This document shows, one piece after another, positions 1-9,049 of a DNA stretch of 64,000 nt. Numbering within the stretch: position 1 is the first letter of the stretch; the number at the start of each line of letters is the position of its first letter. The position numbers were made by a program, and so were the translations under genes. The DNA is taken from positions 4,657,501-4,721,500 of the forward strand of contig NZ_CP053564.1 of the NCBI RefSeq assembly GCF_013155125.1, in the 5' to 3' direction. The notes under the pieces were generated by a model. The model worked only from the letters and a program-made list of their open reading frames with translations, made no database searches and was not told where the DNA came from. Source of the DNA: Pseudonocardia broussonetiae (GTDB lineage: Bacteria > Actinomycetota > Actinomycetes > Mycobacteriales > Pseudonocardiaceae).

Positions 1-2312
1 TCGACCGCCCACTCGCGGCCGATCACGAACAGCCCGTCCTGCATGGCGTTGATCAGCGCGTTGCGCCAGGCCGACTCGTGGTTGCGCACGCGGGCGAGCT
101 GCAGGTTCGACCGCACGCGGGCGAGCAGGTCGGCCGAGGAGAACGGCTTGACGAGGTAGTCGTCGGCGCCGGCGGCGAGGCCCTCGATCGCGGCGTCCTC
201 ACCCGCGCGGGCCGAGAGCATCACGACCGGGGTCGTGGCCGTGGCCGGGTCGGCGCGCAGGGCCGCGAGCAGCGCGAACCCGTCGATCCCCGGCATCATC
301 ACGTCGGTCAGGACCAGGTCGGGCTTCTCGGCCCGGGCCACGGCGAGGGCCTCGTGCCCGTCGGCCACGACGAGCACGCGGTAGTGCGGGGTCAGCAGGC
401 CGTAGAGGAACCGGCGCAGGTCGCTGTTGTCCTCGGCGACGAGCACGCTGGCCCCGGCCGTCGACCCGGCGTCGAGGGCGACGATCGGGTCGAGGTCGTC
501 GTCGGAGGAGGCCCACTGCAGGGCCTCCTCGCGGTAGCGCTGGGCCGCCGCCGACACGCGGGCGCTCGTGGGCGGGGCGCCGGTCGAGGCGGACGGCGGC
601 AGCAGCACCGAGAACGTCGAGCCCTCGTCCAGGACGCTCGTGACGCCGACGGTGCCGCCGTGCAGCGCCGCCAGCTCGGCGACCAGCGCCAGCCCGATGC
701 CGGTGCCCTCGCGGCTGCGGCCCGAGGCGTGCTGCACGCGGTGGAAGCGCTGGAACAGCAGGGGCAGGTCGTCCTCGGGGACCCCGATGCCGGTGTCGGT
801 GACGTCGAGGCGGACACCGTCGTCGTCGGTGGGCCGCAGCGCGACGGTGACCCCGCCCGCCAGCGTGTACTTCACCGCGTTGGACAGCAGATTGAGGACG
901 ATCTTCTCCCACATGTCCACGTCGACGGCGACGGTGGACGGCAGCGCGGGGCACTCGACCACGAAGCCGAGCCCCGCGCGGGTGACGGCGGGGGCGAAGG
1001 ACTCGGCGATGCCGCGGGTGAGCCCGGCGAGGTCGACGGCGGTGCGCTGCGGCACCAGCCGCCCGCCCTCCAGGCGGGCGAAGTCGAGCAGCGTGTCGAC
1101 GAGCCGTCGCAGCCGCCCGCTGTTGCGCCGCACGACCTCCAGCCGCGCCCGGTGCGGGGGCGCGAGCGGGTGGTCGCGGTCGGCGAGGGCGTCCTCGGTG
1201 GGGCCGGCGATGAGCGTCAGCGGGGTGCGCAGCTCGTGGCTGACGCCGGTGAAGAACTCGGTCTTGGCGCGGTCGAGCTCGGCGAGCTCGTCGGCCCGGC
1301 TGCGCTGCGCCTGGTAGGCCTGGGCGTCGGCGATGGCCCGGTTGACCTGCCCGGCGACCAGGTCCAGGAACCGCCGGTACTCGGTGTCGAGCGCGCGGAA
1401 CGGGCTCACGCCGGTGGTCAGCACGCCGAGCGGGCTGCCGGTCCCGCCACCGACGAGCGGGACGCACACGGCCGCGTCGGGCTCGACGGCGTCGTCGATG
1501 TGGCCGGTGGGCAGGAACAGGCCCTTGAACTCCTCGGCGAGCCCGGTGAGGACCTGCGGGGCGCCGGTCTGCAGCACCGGCCACAGCGGCGAGTCGGCGT
1601 CGAGCACGTCGGGGAGGATGCGCGGGTCGTCGGTCATGCCGAAGGCGGCGGTGCGGTGGACCGCGCCGGTGCCGTCGAGCAGGTAGACCGACGCGAACGG
1701 GACGTCGGTGCGGCCGTGCTCCAGCGCCGCCAGCGTCGCCCGGCAGGCCTCGTCGACGGTCGGAGCGGTGGCCGCGGAGATCTCCCCGAGCTCGCTGAGC
1801 ACGCGCAGGCGGCGCTCGCTGAGCACGCGCTCGGTGTCCTCGCTGACGACGCAGAGCATGCCGTCGATGCGGCCCCCGGCGTCGTCGAGCGGGCTGTAGG
1901 AGAATGTGTGGTAGGTCTCCTCGGGGTAGCCCGCCCGCTCCAGGACGAGCAGCAGGGCCTCGTCCCACGTCGCCTCGCCGGTCTCGACGACCTGGCGCAC
2001 CCGCGGGCCGATGTCGTCCCAGATCTCCGCCCACACCTCGTGCGCGGGGCGGCCCAGCGCCCACGGGTGCTTCGCGCGCAGCGTGTCGCGCTGGTAGGCG
2101 TCGTTGTAGAAGAACGCGAGCTCGGGGCCCCAGCCCATCCACATCGAGAAGCGCGACGTCAGCAGGATGCGGACGACGCTGCGCAGCTCGGCGGGCCACG
2201 TCTCCGGCGGACCGACCGGCGTGGCGGCCCAGTCGTGGGCCGCCATGACGCGGCCGAGCTCCCCGCCTCCGGAGAAGAGGGGGTTGGTGTCGGGGGACGG
2301 ATCGGTGGCCAT
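1..2312 (-). CDS. Hybrid sensor histidine kinase/response regulator (3' end outside window)
   Basis: Membrane-free multi-domain signalling protein; about 770 residues are visible and the rest lies beyond the window edge. The N-terminus carries a PAS-like sensor, then a GAF-like segment. The kinase core follows, with the phospho-acceptor histidine in VSHELRTPL, an N box (NLLSNAVKYT), and G boxes DTGIGVP and GTGIGLAL. A receiver domain comes next, with the acidic pocket VAEDNSDLR, the phosphorylatable Asp in LTDVMMPGIDG and the conserved Lys in LVKPF. A further PAS domain begins just before the edge (NAMQDGLFVIG), so an output module such as a PP2C phosphatase may follow. The ATG at 2312 is chosen because MATDPSPDTNPLF precedes the first conserved block and no better site lies upstream. 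The signal sensed is unknown. Confidence 0.85.
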   Translation of the reverse strand, partial: MATDPSPDTNPLFSGGGELGRVMAAHDWAATPVGPPETWPAELRSVVRILLTSRFSMWMGWGPELAFFYNDAYQRDTLRAKHPWALGRPAHEVWAEIWDDIGPRVRQVVETGEATWDEALLLVLERAGYPEETYHTFSYSPLDDAGGRIDGMLCVVSEDTERVLSERRLRVLSELGEISAATAPTVDEACRATLAALEHGRTDVPFASVYLLDGTGAVHRTAAFGMTDDPRILPDVLDADSPLWPVLQTGAPQVLTGLAEEFKGLFLPTGHIDDAVEPDAAVCVPLVGGGTGSPLGVLTTGVSPFRALDTEYRRFLDLVAGQVNRAIADAQAYQAQRSRADELAELDRAKTEFFTGVSHELRTPLTLIAGPTEDALADRDHPLAPPHRARLEVVRRNSGRLRRLVDTLLDFARLEGGRLVPQRTAVDLAGLTRGIAESFAPAVTRAGLGFVVECPALPSTVAVDVDMWEKIVLNLLSNAVKYTLAGGVTVALRPTDDDGVRLDVTDTGIGVPEDDLPLLFQRFHRVQHASGRSREGTGIGLALVAELAALHGGTVGVTSVLDEGSTFSVLLPPSASTGAPPTSARVSAAAQRYREEALQWASSDDDLDPIVALDAGSTAGASVLVAEDNSDLRRFLYGLLTPHYRVLVVADGHEALAVARAEKPDLVLTDVMMPGIDGFALLAALRADPATATTPVVMLSARAGEDAAIEGLAAGADDYLVKPFSSADLLARVRSNLQLARVRNHESAWRNALINAMQDGLFVIGREWAV

Positions 2313-2356
2313 CGTCGGCCAGTCTGGCCGACCCCCGCCGAACCCGCCATCGAGGC

Positions 2357-3625
2357 CTACACCGGGCGTGGGACGGCGCTCCCGTGCTCGTGCCGGTGGA
2401 CCGACGCCCGTGCGGCCGCCGCACCCGCGGCCGTCAGCACCGCGATGGCGCCGAGCACGACCAGCAGCGGCACCGCCCAGGTGCCCGTGGCCTCGTGCAC
2501 GGCCCCGACGACGGCCGGCCCGGTGGCGGCCACGAGGTACCCGCCGCCCTGCACGAGCGCCGACATGCGGCGGCTCTCCGCCGGGCCACGCGCGGCCCGC
2601 ACGACGATCGAGAAGATGACGGTGAACCCGCCGCCCTGCGCGACCCCGCCGAGCGCGCACCACACGAGCCACAGGTGCGGGGCGAGCAGCAGGCCCAGCG
2701 GCAGCGCCGCCCAGGCCGCGCACACCGCGAGCAGCGCGGGCAGCGGCCCGGCCCCGCGCCGCAGCAGCACCGGCACCCCGAACGCCCCGGCGACCGCCGC
2801 GACCTGGAACACCGACGCGCTGACGCCCGCCGCGGCCGGGTCCATGCCGAGCCGGTCGTGCAGCAGCAGCGGCAGCCAGGCCGTGACGCCGTAGTAGGAG
2901 AACGCCTGGCCGCCGAACGCGATCGTCAGCATCCAGACGATCGGGCGCCGCCACCACACCGGGCCGCCGGCGTCGCCCTCGTCGACCGCGGCCGCCTCGG
3001 CGGCGCGGCGGGCGTTGCCGCGCGTGCCCAGCCACCAGATCCCGGCGGCCAGCACGGCGACCGCGCCCCACGCGGCCAGCGCGGCCCGCCAGCCCAGCCC
3101 GGCCGTCAGCGGCACCGTGAACGACAGCATGATCATCGAGCCGACGTTGAGCGCCGCGGTGTAGCCGCCGAGCACGATCCCGGCCCGGCGCGCGGGGACG
3201 TCTCGACCGACCACCACCGGCACCGCGACGTTCCCCACCGTGATCGCGGCGCCGATGACGAGCGTGCCGGCGACGACCGCCCACAGCCCGTCGGGGCCCG
3301 ACCCGTCCGCCGACCGCAGGACGGTGCCCGCGAGCAGCGCGCCCAGCGCGATCAGCACCCCGCGCTCCAGCCCGGCGCGGGCGAGCAGCAGCGAGGCCAG
3401 CGGCGTCGCCAGGGCGAAGCACAGCACCGGGAGGCTGGTGAGCAGCCCCGCGGTGCCCGCGCCGATGCCCAGATCGGCGCGGATCGCGTCGAGCACGGGG
3501 GAGATGGCGACGATCGGGCCGCGCAGGTTGAGCGCGACCACGACGATCGCGAGCACCAGCAGGGCCGTGCTGGTGCCGGGGGCGGAGCGGGTGGGGGGCG
3601 GGGCCGTGGACGTCACTGTCTCCAT
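2357..3625 (-). CDS. MFS transporter, CynX/NimT type
   Basis: A 422-residue major facilitator protein with about 12 hydrophobic segments. The segment after the first helix (ALNLRGPIVAISPVLDAI) is typical of the cyanate/2-nitroimidazole (CynX/NimT) branch, which exports or imports small anions and drugs. Substrate cannot be read from sequence. It lies 18 bp downstream of the GH13 gene and 44 bp upstream of the histidine kinase, all on the minus strand, so the three may be co-transcribed. Start at ATG 3625. Confidence 0.85.
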   Translation of the reverse strand: METVTSTAPPPTRSAPGTSTALLVLAIVVVALNLRGPIVAISPVLDAIRADLGIGAGTAGLLTSLPVLCFALATPLASLLLARAGLERGVLIALGALLAGTVLRSADGSGPDGLWAVVAGTLVIGAAITVGNVAVPVVVGRDVPARRAGIVLGGYTAALNVGSMIMLSFTVPLTAGLGWRAALAAWGAVAVLAAGIWWLGTRGNARRAAEAAAVDEGDAGGPVWWRRPIVWMLTIAFGGQAFSYYGVTAWLPLLLHDRLGMDPAAAGVSASVFQVAAVAGAFGVPVLLRRGAGPLPALLAVCAAWAALPLGLLLAPHLWLVWCALGGVAQGGGFTVIFSIVVRAARGPAESRRMSALVQGGGYLVAATGPAVVGAVHEATGTWAVPLLVVLGAIAVLTAAGAAAARASVHRHEHGSAVPRPV

Positions 3626-3643
3626 GGTCCTCGCGCCCGGCGC

Positions 3644-5866
3644 TCAGGTCACGTCGTCGTGAGCACCCCCACCGGCCTGCACCAGCAGGGAGTGCCCCTG
3701 GTGCGGCTCCATCTCCACGGAGAACGCGTGCAGGTCGTCGACGGTGCCGACGGTGCGGTCGGTGAACATGTCGGTGACCACCGCGCCCGGCACCAGGTGC
3801 TCGGACCGGACGGTGCCGGTGACCGGCTCGCCCGAGAAGTTGAGCACCGTGAGGTGCAGCTGCCCCGGCCCGGCGAGGCGGTGCACCAGCACCAGCAGGC
3901 CGCGGTGCGAGACGTCGGGCACGTCGACCTGCTCGGCGGTGGCGATGCCGTAGCGGGTGCGGACGGCGAGGATCGCCTGGAGCTGGCGGACGAAGCTGGC
4001 CTCGTCGTCGAGCTGGTCGGGGATGGTGCCGTAGAGGCTGCGCCCGCGGGGCAGCCCCGACGACGAGCTGCGCGCCCCCGGGTTCGCGCCCATCAGGTCG
4101 TGCCCGGCGCGGTGGATCCAGCGGGTGTCGCCGCTCTCCAGCAGCTCCGCGACCTGGTCGGGGTGCAGGGTGAGCATGCCGCCGAGGTCCCAGCCCGACA
4201 GCGCGAACACCCCGGGCTGCAGGGCGTTGAACATCGCCAGCAGCAGGTGCACGCGCATGATCCGCGCGGTCTCGACCTCCTCGATGGTGTCGAGGTCGGT
4301 GATCCCCAGCGTCGCCGCGATCACCGTGGCCGTCGTGCAGGCGATGCCGTTGGTCGTGAAGATCAGGTTGTAGGGGGCGTCCGGTCCGGTGAGGCGGTCG
4401 CAGAGGTCGCGGCGGACGCTCTCGGCCAGGTCGGCACCGGTGATCTCGGCGCCCCGGTAGGTGTAGAGGTCGTCGCGGTGGCCGGTGGCCCAGTGCACGA
4501 GCTCGTAGGTGAGCTCGTCGTGGTTCTGCAGGGCGTGCACCAGCCCGGCCGGGTCGACGCCCAGCTCCAGCGAGGTGCGCAGCGTCAGGCGCAGGAACTC
4601 GGTGTCGCCGGTGGCCAGCGCGTGGTGGTAGGCGGGGCGGTTGACGAAGTCGTAGGACAGGTCGGCGCCGGCCTCGGAGGTGGCGCGGATGTCGTCGATC
4701 GTCAGGTTCAGCTCCTGGAAGGTGAACCCGCCGAGCTTGCGCACCATCGAGCCGATGAGGTGGTTGGCGGCGGCCGACAGCGGGTGGCCCTCCGACCACG
4801 CCGGCAGCCCCTCCGTCGACTTCTCGACGCCGAGGAACCCGTTGGCGTCCAGACGCAGCGCGCCCGCGCCGAGGTCGGTGAGCGAGTGCAGGGCGTCGCC
4901 GATGACCAGGCGCATGCCCGCGAAGCTGGGGTCGAGCCAGTTGATCGAGGGCTGGCCCTCCTTGAAGTAGTGCAGGTAGACCCAGCGCCGCTCGACGCCG
5001 TCGACGCCCTCGACCGCCTTCGTCGCGCTCCAGTTCGTCTCCTTCACGCCCTCGGCGTAGAAGATGACGCGCTGCAGCCGCCCGATGATGTAGCCGGCCT
5101 TCTCGAGCTGCTCCTCGGTGGCCGCGTCGATGTTCACCGAGTCCCGGCCGTGCGGGACGTCGGGCAGGATCGCCCAGTCCTCCGGCTCGATCTCGATCAT
5201 GTGGTAGATGCCGGGGTAGTCGGCGTACTTCATCTCGGCGAGCCGGAAGTCCGCGCCCTTGCCGGTGTGGCCGGGCACGATGTCGTCGATGATCGTGCCC
5301 CCCGACCAGGTGGCCATGCCGCACATCGCGCGGAACTCCGCCTCGGTGCCGAAGGCGGGGTCGATCTCGGTGCTCATCCGGTCGAAGTGCCCGTCGACGC
5401 TCGGGGTCGCCTGCCAGCCCGACAGCCCACCCGCCCGCTTGACCGGCCCGGTGTGCACGGCCTCGATGCCGATCGTCGCGAACGCGTCCCACAGGGCCTC
5501 GTCGGCCAGCGCGCCCAGGAACGACTCGCCCGGGCGGGTGATGAACGAGATCGGGTACGCGGTGAACCACACCGACGCCGTCTCCACCGCCTGGCGGGGC
5601 CCGGGGTTCGCGAACGGGTTCTGCCACATCGAGCCCTGGCCCGAGAACTGCCGGCTGATCTCGTTGGCGTCGGCGAGCATCGACTGGCTCAGCAGCCACG
5701 ACAGGTACGCCGGGTTCGTGCCCGTGGGCTTCCCGTCCTTGGCCACCGACCGCCGCGCGAACGGCGCCTTCACCTTGGCCCGGTGCCGCAGGCTGCGCGG
5801 CCGGGCCGGATGGAAGTGCTCCGCGTAGGTGATCTCGCTCGGCTCGTGGGGGTGCTCGTCTGACAT
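3644..5866 (-). CDS. GH13-family glucosyl hydrolase/transferase (trehalose-synthase-like)
   Basis: A 740-residue alpha-amylase-superfamily enzyme. The GH13 catalytic signature is present: nucleophile Asp in [12 protein letters not shown], acid/base Glu in FTFQELNL, and the transition-state Asp in [12 protein letters not shown]-terminal beta-rich region ([13 protein letters not shown]) fits the usual amylase C domain. The N-terminal half differs from classical maltose glucosyltransferases (TreS): it opens with an unusual block ([20 protein letters not shown]). A role in maltose/trehalose/glycogen interconversion is therefore an inference. The ATG at 5866 is preceded by GGAGAA at good spacing, which decides the start over a longer, low-complexity N-terminal extension. 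Two other GH13-linked genes occur near 56 kb. Confidence 0.75.
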   Translation of the reverse strand: MSDEHPHEPSEITYAEHFHPARPRSLRHRAKVKAPFARRSVAKDGKPTGTNPAYLSWLLSQSMLADANEISRQFSGQGSMWQNPFANPGPRQAVETASVWFTAYPISFITRPGESFLGALADEALWDAFATIGIEAVHTGPVKRAGGLSGWQATPSVDGHFDRMSTEIDPAFGTEAEFRAMCGMATWSGGTIIDDIVPGHTGKGADFRLAEMKYADYPGIYHMIEIEPEDWAILPDVPHGRDSVNIDAATEEQLEKAGYIIGRLQRVIFYAEGVKETNWSATKAVEGVDGVERRWVYLHYFKEGQPSINWLDPSFAGMRLVIGDALHSLTDLGAGALRLDANGFLGVEKSTEGLPAWSEGHPLSAAANHLIGSMVRKLGGFTFQELNLTIDDIRATSEAGADLSYDFVNRPAYHHALATGDTEFLRLTLRTSLELGVDPAGLVHALQNHDELTYELVHWATGHRDDLYTYRGAEITGADLAESVRRDLCDRLTGPDAPYNLIFTTNGIACTTATVIAATLGITDLDTIEEVETARIMRVHLLLAMFNALQPGVFALSGWDLGGMLTLHPDQVAELLESGDTRWIHRAGHDLMGANPGARSSSSGLPRGRSLYGTIPDQLDDEASFVRQLQAILAVRTRYGIATAEQVDVPDVSHRGLLVLVHRLAGPGQLHLTVLNFSGEPVTGTVRSEHLVPGAVVTDMFTDRTVGTVDDLHAFSVEMEPHQGHSLLVQAGGGAHDDVT

Positions 5867-6041
5867 CGGTTCTCCGTGCGGATCGCGGCGCTCGTGCGGC
5901 CCGACGGTAGTGGAGGCCGGGCGCGGGGGCGGGGGTGGCCACGCCCCCGCTGGGGGGAACGAACGCCGCCCCGTTCGGGGTGTGCGGCCGGACGGACGAA
6001 CTCCGCTCGTCACACCCCGTGTCCGGTGGCGGCGGTGTGTC

Positions 6042-6088
6042 GGGGGGTTGGGGGTCGGGGGTCGGGGGGGTCGGGGGTCTGGGGGGGG
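6042..6088 (+). repeat. G-tract cluster, G-quadruplex-like
   Basis: Six runs of five to eight G separated by TT, TC, TC, TC and TCT, forming an imperfect 7-bp tandem repeat (TCGGGGG). The number and regular spacing of the G-runs satisfy the usual G-quadruplex pattern on the plus strand. It sits about 180 bp upstream of the GH13 gene start, on the template strand for that gene. Confidence 0.7.
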
Positions 6089-6234
6089 CACGGCGGGCGG
6101 CGGGATGGCGGTGGTGCGGGTCTTGGTTGCGCCGGGTTCGTGGTCCTCGGGACTCGCCGGGTCGCGGGGTGCGGCTCTCGGGCCGCGCCGGGGGATCGGG
6201 CGGCGCGTGCCGCGGCCCGGGACGCTGGGTCTGG

Positions 6235-7039
6235 GTGATCGTCGGGAGTGTGACGTGGTGGTCGGGCCGAGGGCCGTGGTGGTGCGGTTTCGGTGATCAC
6301 CGGCGGGTGGGGCGGGGTGATCGTCGGGAGTGTGACGGCCAGGTCGTCGTGGGGGCCGTGGTGGTGCCGGTTTCGGTGATCACTGCCCGCGGGGTCGCGA
6401 GTTGCGCACCCGCTTGCTTCCGGCGCGCGTCCGGACAGCGCGGATGACGAGGGGATGCGCAGTTCGGGCGGGGGTGCGTGCGCGCGGAGGCCGGTGACCG
6501 GGTGTGGGTGCGGGCGCCGGTGGTGATCGTCGAGAGTGTGACGTGGTGGTCGGGCCGAGGGCCGTGGTGGTGCGGTTCTGGCGATCACCGACGGGGTCGG
6601 CGGGGTGATCGTCAGGAGTGTGACGGCAAGGTCGTCGTGGGGGCGGTGGTGGTGCGGTTTCGGTGATCACTGCCCGCGGTGCAGCGAGTTGCGCACCCGC
6701 TTGCTTCTGGCGGATGTCCGGACGTGCGCGGATGACCAGGAGGTGCGCAGTTCGGGCCGGGGTGCGTGAGCGCGGAGGCCGGTGGCGCGGGGTGGGTGCG
6801 GAAGCGGCGGTGATCGTCGGGAGTGTGACGCGGGGGTCGTCGCGCGGGCTGTGGTGATGCGGTTTCGGTGATCACCGGCGTGGTGGGGCGGGTGATCTTC
6901 AGAAGTGTGACGGCAGGGTCGTCGTGGGGGCCGTGGTGGTGCGGTTCTGGTGATCACCGGCGGGTCGGGCGGGGTGACGGTCGAGAGTGTGACGGCAGGG
7001 TCGTGGTGAGGGCTGTGGTGGCGCGGTTGCGGTGATCAC
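6235..7039 (+). repeat. Array of seven 66-bp units with GTGATC/GATCAC ends
   Basis: Seven units of 66-67 bp start at 6235, 6317, 6523, 6605, 6810, 6892 and 6974. Six begin GTGATC; the seventh begins GTGACG. All end in GATCAC, usually as the 8-bp palindrome GTGATCAC. Adjacent units are separated by a 16-bp G-rich spacer, giving an exact 82-bp period for the pairs 6235/6317 (82), 6523/6605 (82), 6810/6892 (82) and 6892/6974 (82). Conserved interior blocks are GAGTGTGACG and GGTGGTGCGGTT. The 82-bp period is not a multiple of three, so a repeated peptide is not maintained. The unit ends are inverted repeats of each other. Confidence 0.85.
6384..6809 (+). repeat. Two 139-bp modules interrupting the 82-bp array
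   Basis: Between array units there are two related segments of identical length, 6384-6522 and 6671-6809. Both start TGCCCGCGG and contain CGAGTTGCGCACCCGCTTGC, TCCGGAC, GCGGATGAC and TGCGCAGTTCGGG. The block GTTGCGCAC and the later GTGCGCAG(TT) form an imperfect inverted pair within each module. Together with two 66-bp units each module makes a higher-order repeat of about 287 bp (unit starts 6235, 6523, 6810). A third, much diverged relative follows the last unit from 7040. Confidence 0.75.
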
Positions 7040-7225
7040 CGCCGCGGCCCCGCGGCGCCGCGAGCTGCGCGGCTGGCCGGAGGCGCGCGGCCGGCCGGGA
7101 GGTGCGCGGATGACCAGGAGGTGCGCGCCGGGCCGGGGGTGTGCGGTGGGTTGGGTGCACGGTGGGGGGTGCGGCTGGGCGGGAGGTGCGCCGGCAGGTG
7201 GGGTGGGCCGTGGGAGGGTGCGGGG

Positions 7226-7636
7226 GTGACCGACTCCCTCGCCGAGCGGGCCGCGGCCGCGCTCGCCATCCCGCTGCAGGTGGCGCTCGAGGCGCGCGCG
7301 GCGGACCCGGCCGACCCGACGGCCGGGGTGGTGTTCCCGGTGCTGGGGCTGGCCATCAACCCGGGCGGCACGCTGCACGCCGGGGCGCTGGGCGCGATCA
7401 TGGAGCTCACCGGGTTCCTGGCCCTGCTCCCGCTCCTCGACCCGGCCGAGCACGCCGTGACCCACCACATCTCCACCCAGATCCTCAGCCCCGGGCGCCA
7501 GGGCGAGGAGGTGCACGTGACGGCCGCGGTCGAGCGCCGCACCCGCCGGCTCGGGTTCGTCACCGCCACCGCCGTGGCCGGCAACCGGCTCGTCGCCCGC
7601 TCCCAGATCACGAAGTCGGTGATCGAGATCCGCTGA
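7226..7636 (+). CDS. PaaI/hotdog-fold thioesterase
   Basis: A 136-residue single hotdog-domain protein. The family signature is visible: NPGGTLHAGALGAIMEL matches the catalytic helix region of PaaI-type acyl-CoA thioesterases, followed by ISTQILSPGRQGEEV and a terminal strand RSQITKSVIEI. Likely hydrolyses an acyl- or aryl-CoA in the cytoplasm; substrate unknown. The GTG at 7226 is chosen because it follows GGGAGG at about 8 bp and begins just before the conserved domain. It is convergent with dinB across a palindromic terminator. Confidence 0.8.
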   Translation: MTDSLAERAAAALAIPLQVALEARAADPADPTAGVVFPVLGLAINPGGTLHAGALGAIMELTGFLALLPLLDPAEHAVTHHISTQILSPGRQGEEVHVTAAVERRTRRLGFVTATAVAGNRLVARSQITKSVIEIR

Positions 7637-7665
7637 GCCGGGCTCGGCGGGCCCGACGTCCACCG

Positions 7666-7687
7666 GTCCGGGACCGCGGTCCCGGAC
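7666..7687. terminator. Bidirectional palindromic terminator
   Basis: Perfect 22-bp palindrome (arm GTCCGGGACCG and its complement) between the convergent stops at 7636 and 7787. A partial copy of the arm (GGTCCGGGACCG) follows about 10 bp further on. No T-run accompanies it, as is usual in high-GC actinobacteria. Confidence 0.55.
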
Positions 7688-7786
7688 GTCGGCCGGTCCG
7701 GGACCGCCGGCCCCGAGCCGTCGGCCCGGCCGCAGCCGGTGCGCAGGTCGCGTGCCTCGAGCCGGCGGTCGACGGAGGGCGGGTGC

Positions 7787-8998
7787 TCAGGGTTCGTCCG
7801 GCAGCAGCGGCACCTCCAACGGCGCACGGGTGTGCAGGAGGGTGCCGCGGGTGACGGAGCGGGCGCCGAAGCGGGCGCGCAGGTCGTCGAGGGTGGAGTC
7901 CAGCGCCGCGCCCGCCGCACGGTCGAAGGGCAGGGCGAGCTGGACGGCGTCGTCGTCGGCGAGGTTGCCCAGTGAGACGCCGAGGAGGGTGAGGCCGCGT
8001 TCGCGGATCATCGGCAGCGCGGCGACCAGGAGCTCGCGGGCGGCCGAGAGCAGCGTGGCGGTGTGGGCGGTGGCCTCGGGGAGGGTGTGCGAGCGGGTGG
8101 CGCGGGAGAAGTCGCCGAAGCGCAGCCGCAGCACGACCGTGCGGCTCACGCGACGGCCACCGCGCAGGCGCCGGGCCAGGCGGTCGAGCGTGCCGGCGAG
8201 CAGGGCGTCGAGCTCCTCGTCGGTGCGGGGACGACGACCCAGGGCCTGCTGGGAGCCGATGGACCGCCTGCGCTGGGCGGGGCGCACCGGGCGCGGGTCG
8301 CGGTTGTGGGCCAGCGCGTGCAGGTGCCGGCCGCCGGCCGGGCCGAGCATCGACACCAGCGCGGCCTCCCCGACGGCCGCCACCTCGCCGACCGTGCGGA
8401 TCCCCATCGCGTGCAGCTTCTCCGTGGTGACCGCGCCGACGCCCCACAGCCGCCGCACCGGCAGCGGGTGCAGGAACGCGAGCTCGCCCTCGGGCGCGAC
8501 GCGCAGCAGCCCGTCGGGCTTGGCCACGCCGCTGGCCACCTTGGCCAGGAACTTCGTGCGCGCGACGCCGACCGTGATCGGCAGCCCCACCTCGCGCGCG
8601 ACGCGCTCGCGCAGCCGCGCCGCGATGTCGACGGGCGCCCCCGCGATCCGCCGCAGCCCGCCGACCTCGAGGAAGGCCTCGTCGATCGAGATGCCCTCGA
8701 CCAGCGGCGTGGTGTCGCGGAACACCGCGAACACGTCCTTGCTGGCCTGCGAGTACGCCGCCATCCGCGGCGGCACCACGATCGCCTGCGGGCACAGCGC
8801 GCGCGCCTGCCGCCCGTTCATCGCCGTGCGCACGCCCCGGGCCTTCGCCTCGTAGCTGCAGGCCAGCACCACCCCGCCGCCGACGATCACCGGCCGCCCG
8901 CGCAGCCGCCGGTCGTCGCGCTGCTCGACCGACGCGTAGAACGCGTCGAGGTCGGCGTGCAGCACGGTGGCGGCGTCCTCGGGCGGCGGTTCGGGCAC
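7787..8998 (-). CDS. dinB: DNA polymerase IV (Y-family translesion polymerase)
   Basis: A 403-residue Y-family polymerase. Palm motif HADLDAFYASVEQ gives the first catalytic Asp (about residue 16) and the steric-gate Tyr (about 21). SIDEAFLEV supplies Asp106 and Glu107. The helix-hairpin-helix follows (LWGVGAVTTEKLHAMGI), then the little-finger domain. A C-terminal VQLALPF resembles a beta-clamp-binding motif. It synthesises across damaged template during the SOS response. Start: the GTG at 8998 immediately precedes the conserved palm and follows no ribosome binding site. Instead a -10-like GAACAT lies 6 bases upstream, so the mRNA is probably leaderless. A LexA box covers this position. Divergent from the AtuA-family gene. 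Confidence 0.92.
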   Translation of the reverse strand: MPEPPPEDAATVLHADLDAFYASVEQRDDRRLRGRPVIVGGGVVLACSYEAKARGVRTAMNGRQARALCPQAIVVPPRMAAYSQASKDVFAVFRDTTPLVEGISIDEAFLEVGGLRRIAGAPVDIAARLRERVAREVGLPITVGVARTKFLAKVASGVAKPDGLLRVAPEGELAFLHPLPVRRLWGVGAVTTEKLHAMGIRTVGEVAAVGEAALVSMLGPAGGRHLHALAHNRDPRPVRPAQRRRSIGSQQALGRRPRTDEELDALLAGTLDRLARRLRGGRRVSRTVVLRLRFGDFSRATRSHTLPEATAHTATLLSAARELLVAALPMIRERGLTLLGVSLGNLADDDAVQLALPFDRAAGAALDSTLDDLRARFGARSVTRGTLLHTRAPLEVPLLPDEP

Positions 8999-9011
8999 GA
9001 ACAGATGTTCG
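8998..9011 (-). promoter_or_regulatory. LexA (SOS) box over the dinB start
   Basis: CGAACATCTGTTCG on the minus strand, an exact match to the actinobacterial SOS consensus CGAAC-N4-GTTCG. It overlaps the apparent -10 hexamer (GAACAT, 9005-9010) and touches the first base of the GTG start, so LexA bound here would block initiation. It also lies within about 40 bp of the start of the divergent AtuA-family gene. Confidence 0.8.
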
Positions 9012-9037
9012 CATCGACCCCCGACAATGTCATCGCA

Positions 9038-9043
9038 TACGGT
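9038..9043 (+). promoter_or_regulatory. -10 hexamer of a leaderless AtuA-family gene
   Basis: TACGGT (TANNNT consensus) is followed by six bases and then the GTG at 9050, placing transcription start at or next to the start codon. No ribosome binding site is present. This supports 9050 over the in-frame ATG at 9005. Confidence 0.5.
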
Positions 9044-9049
9044 GCGACG

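Larger units (their letters stand above)
5867..7225 (+). other. Gene-free divergent intergenic region with repeats
   Basis: 1359 bp between the divergently oriented GH13 gene and the thioesterase gene. Both strands contain open frames, but they are low-complexity and change frame from one repeat copy to the next, so I call no gene. It holds a G-run cluster (6042-6088), an 82-bp repeat array (6235-7039) and two 139-bp modules between array copies. A third, diverged relative of those modules follows at about 7040-7150. Confidence 0.7.

Noticed and set aside
78..2894. Long plus-strand open frame at the left edge
   Set aside because: Arg/Gly/Ala-rich without motifs; antisense to a complete histidine kinase/receiver reading.
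6235..7039. CRISPR array
   Set aside because: Units are 66 bp, intervals are conserved rather than variable spacers, and no cas gene is in the window.
6010..7160. Minus-strand open frames repeating a peptide that begins at GTGATCACCGAAACC
   Set aside because: The 82-bp period shifts frame between copies and the peptides are low-complexity without ribosome binding sites.
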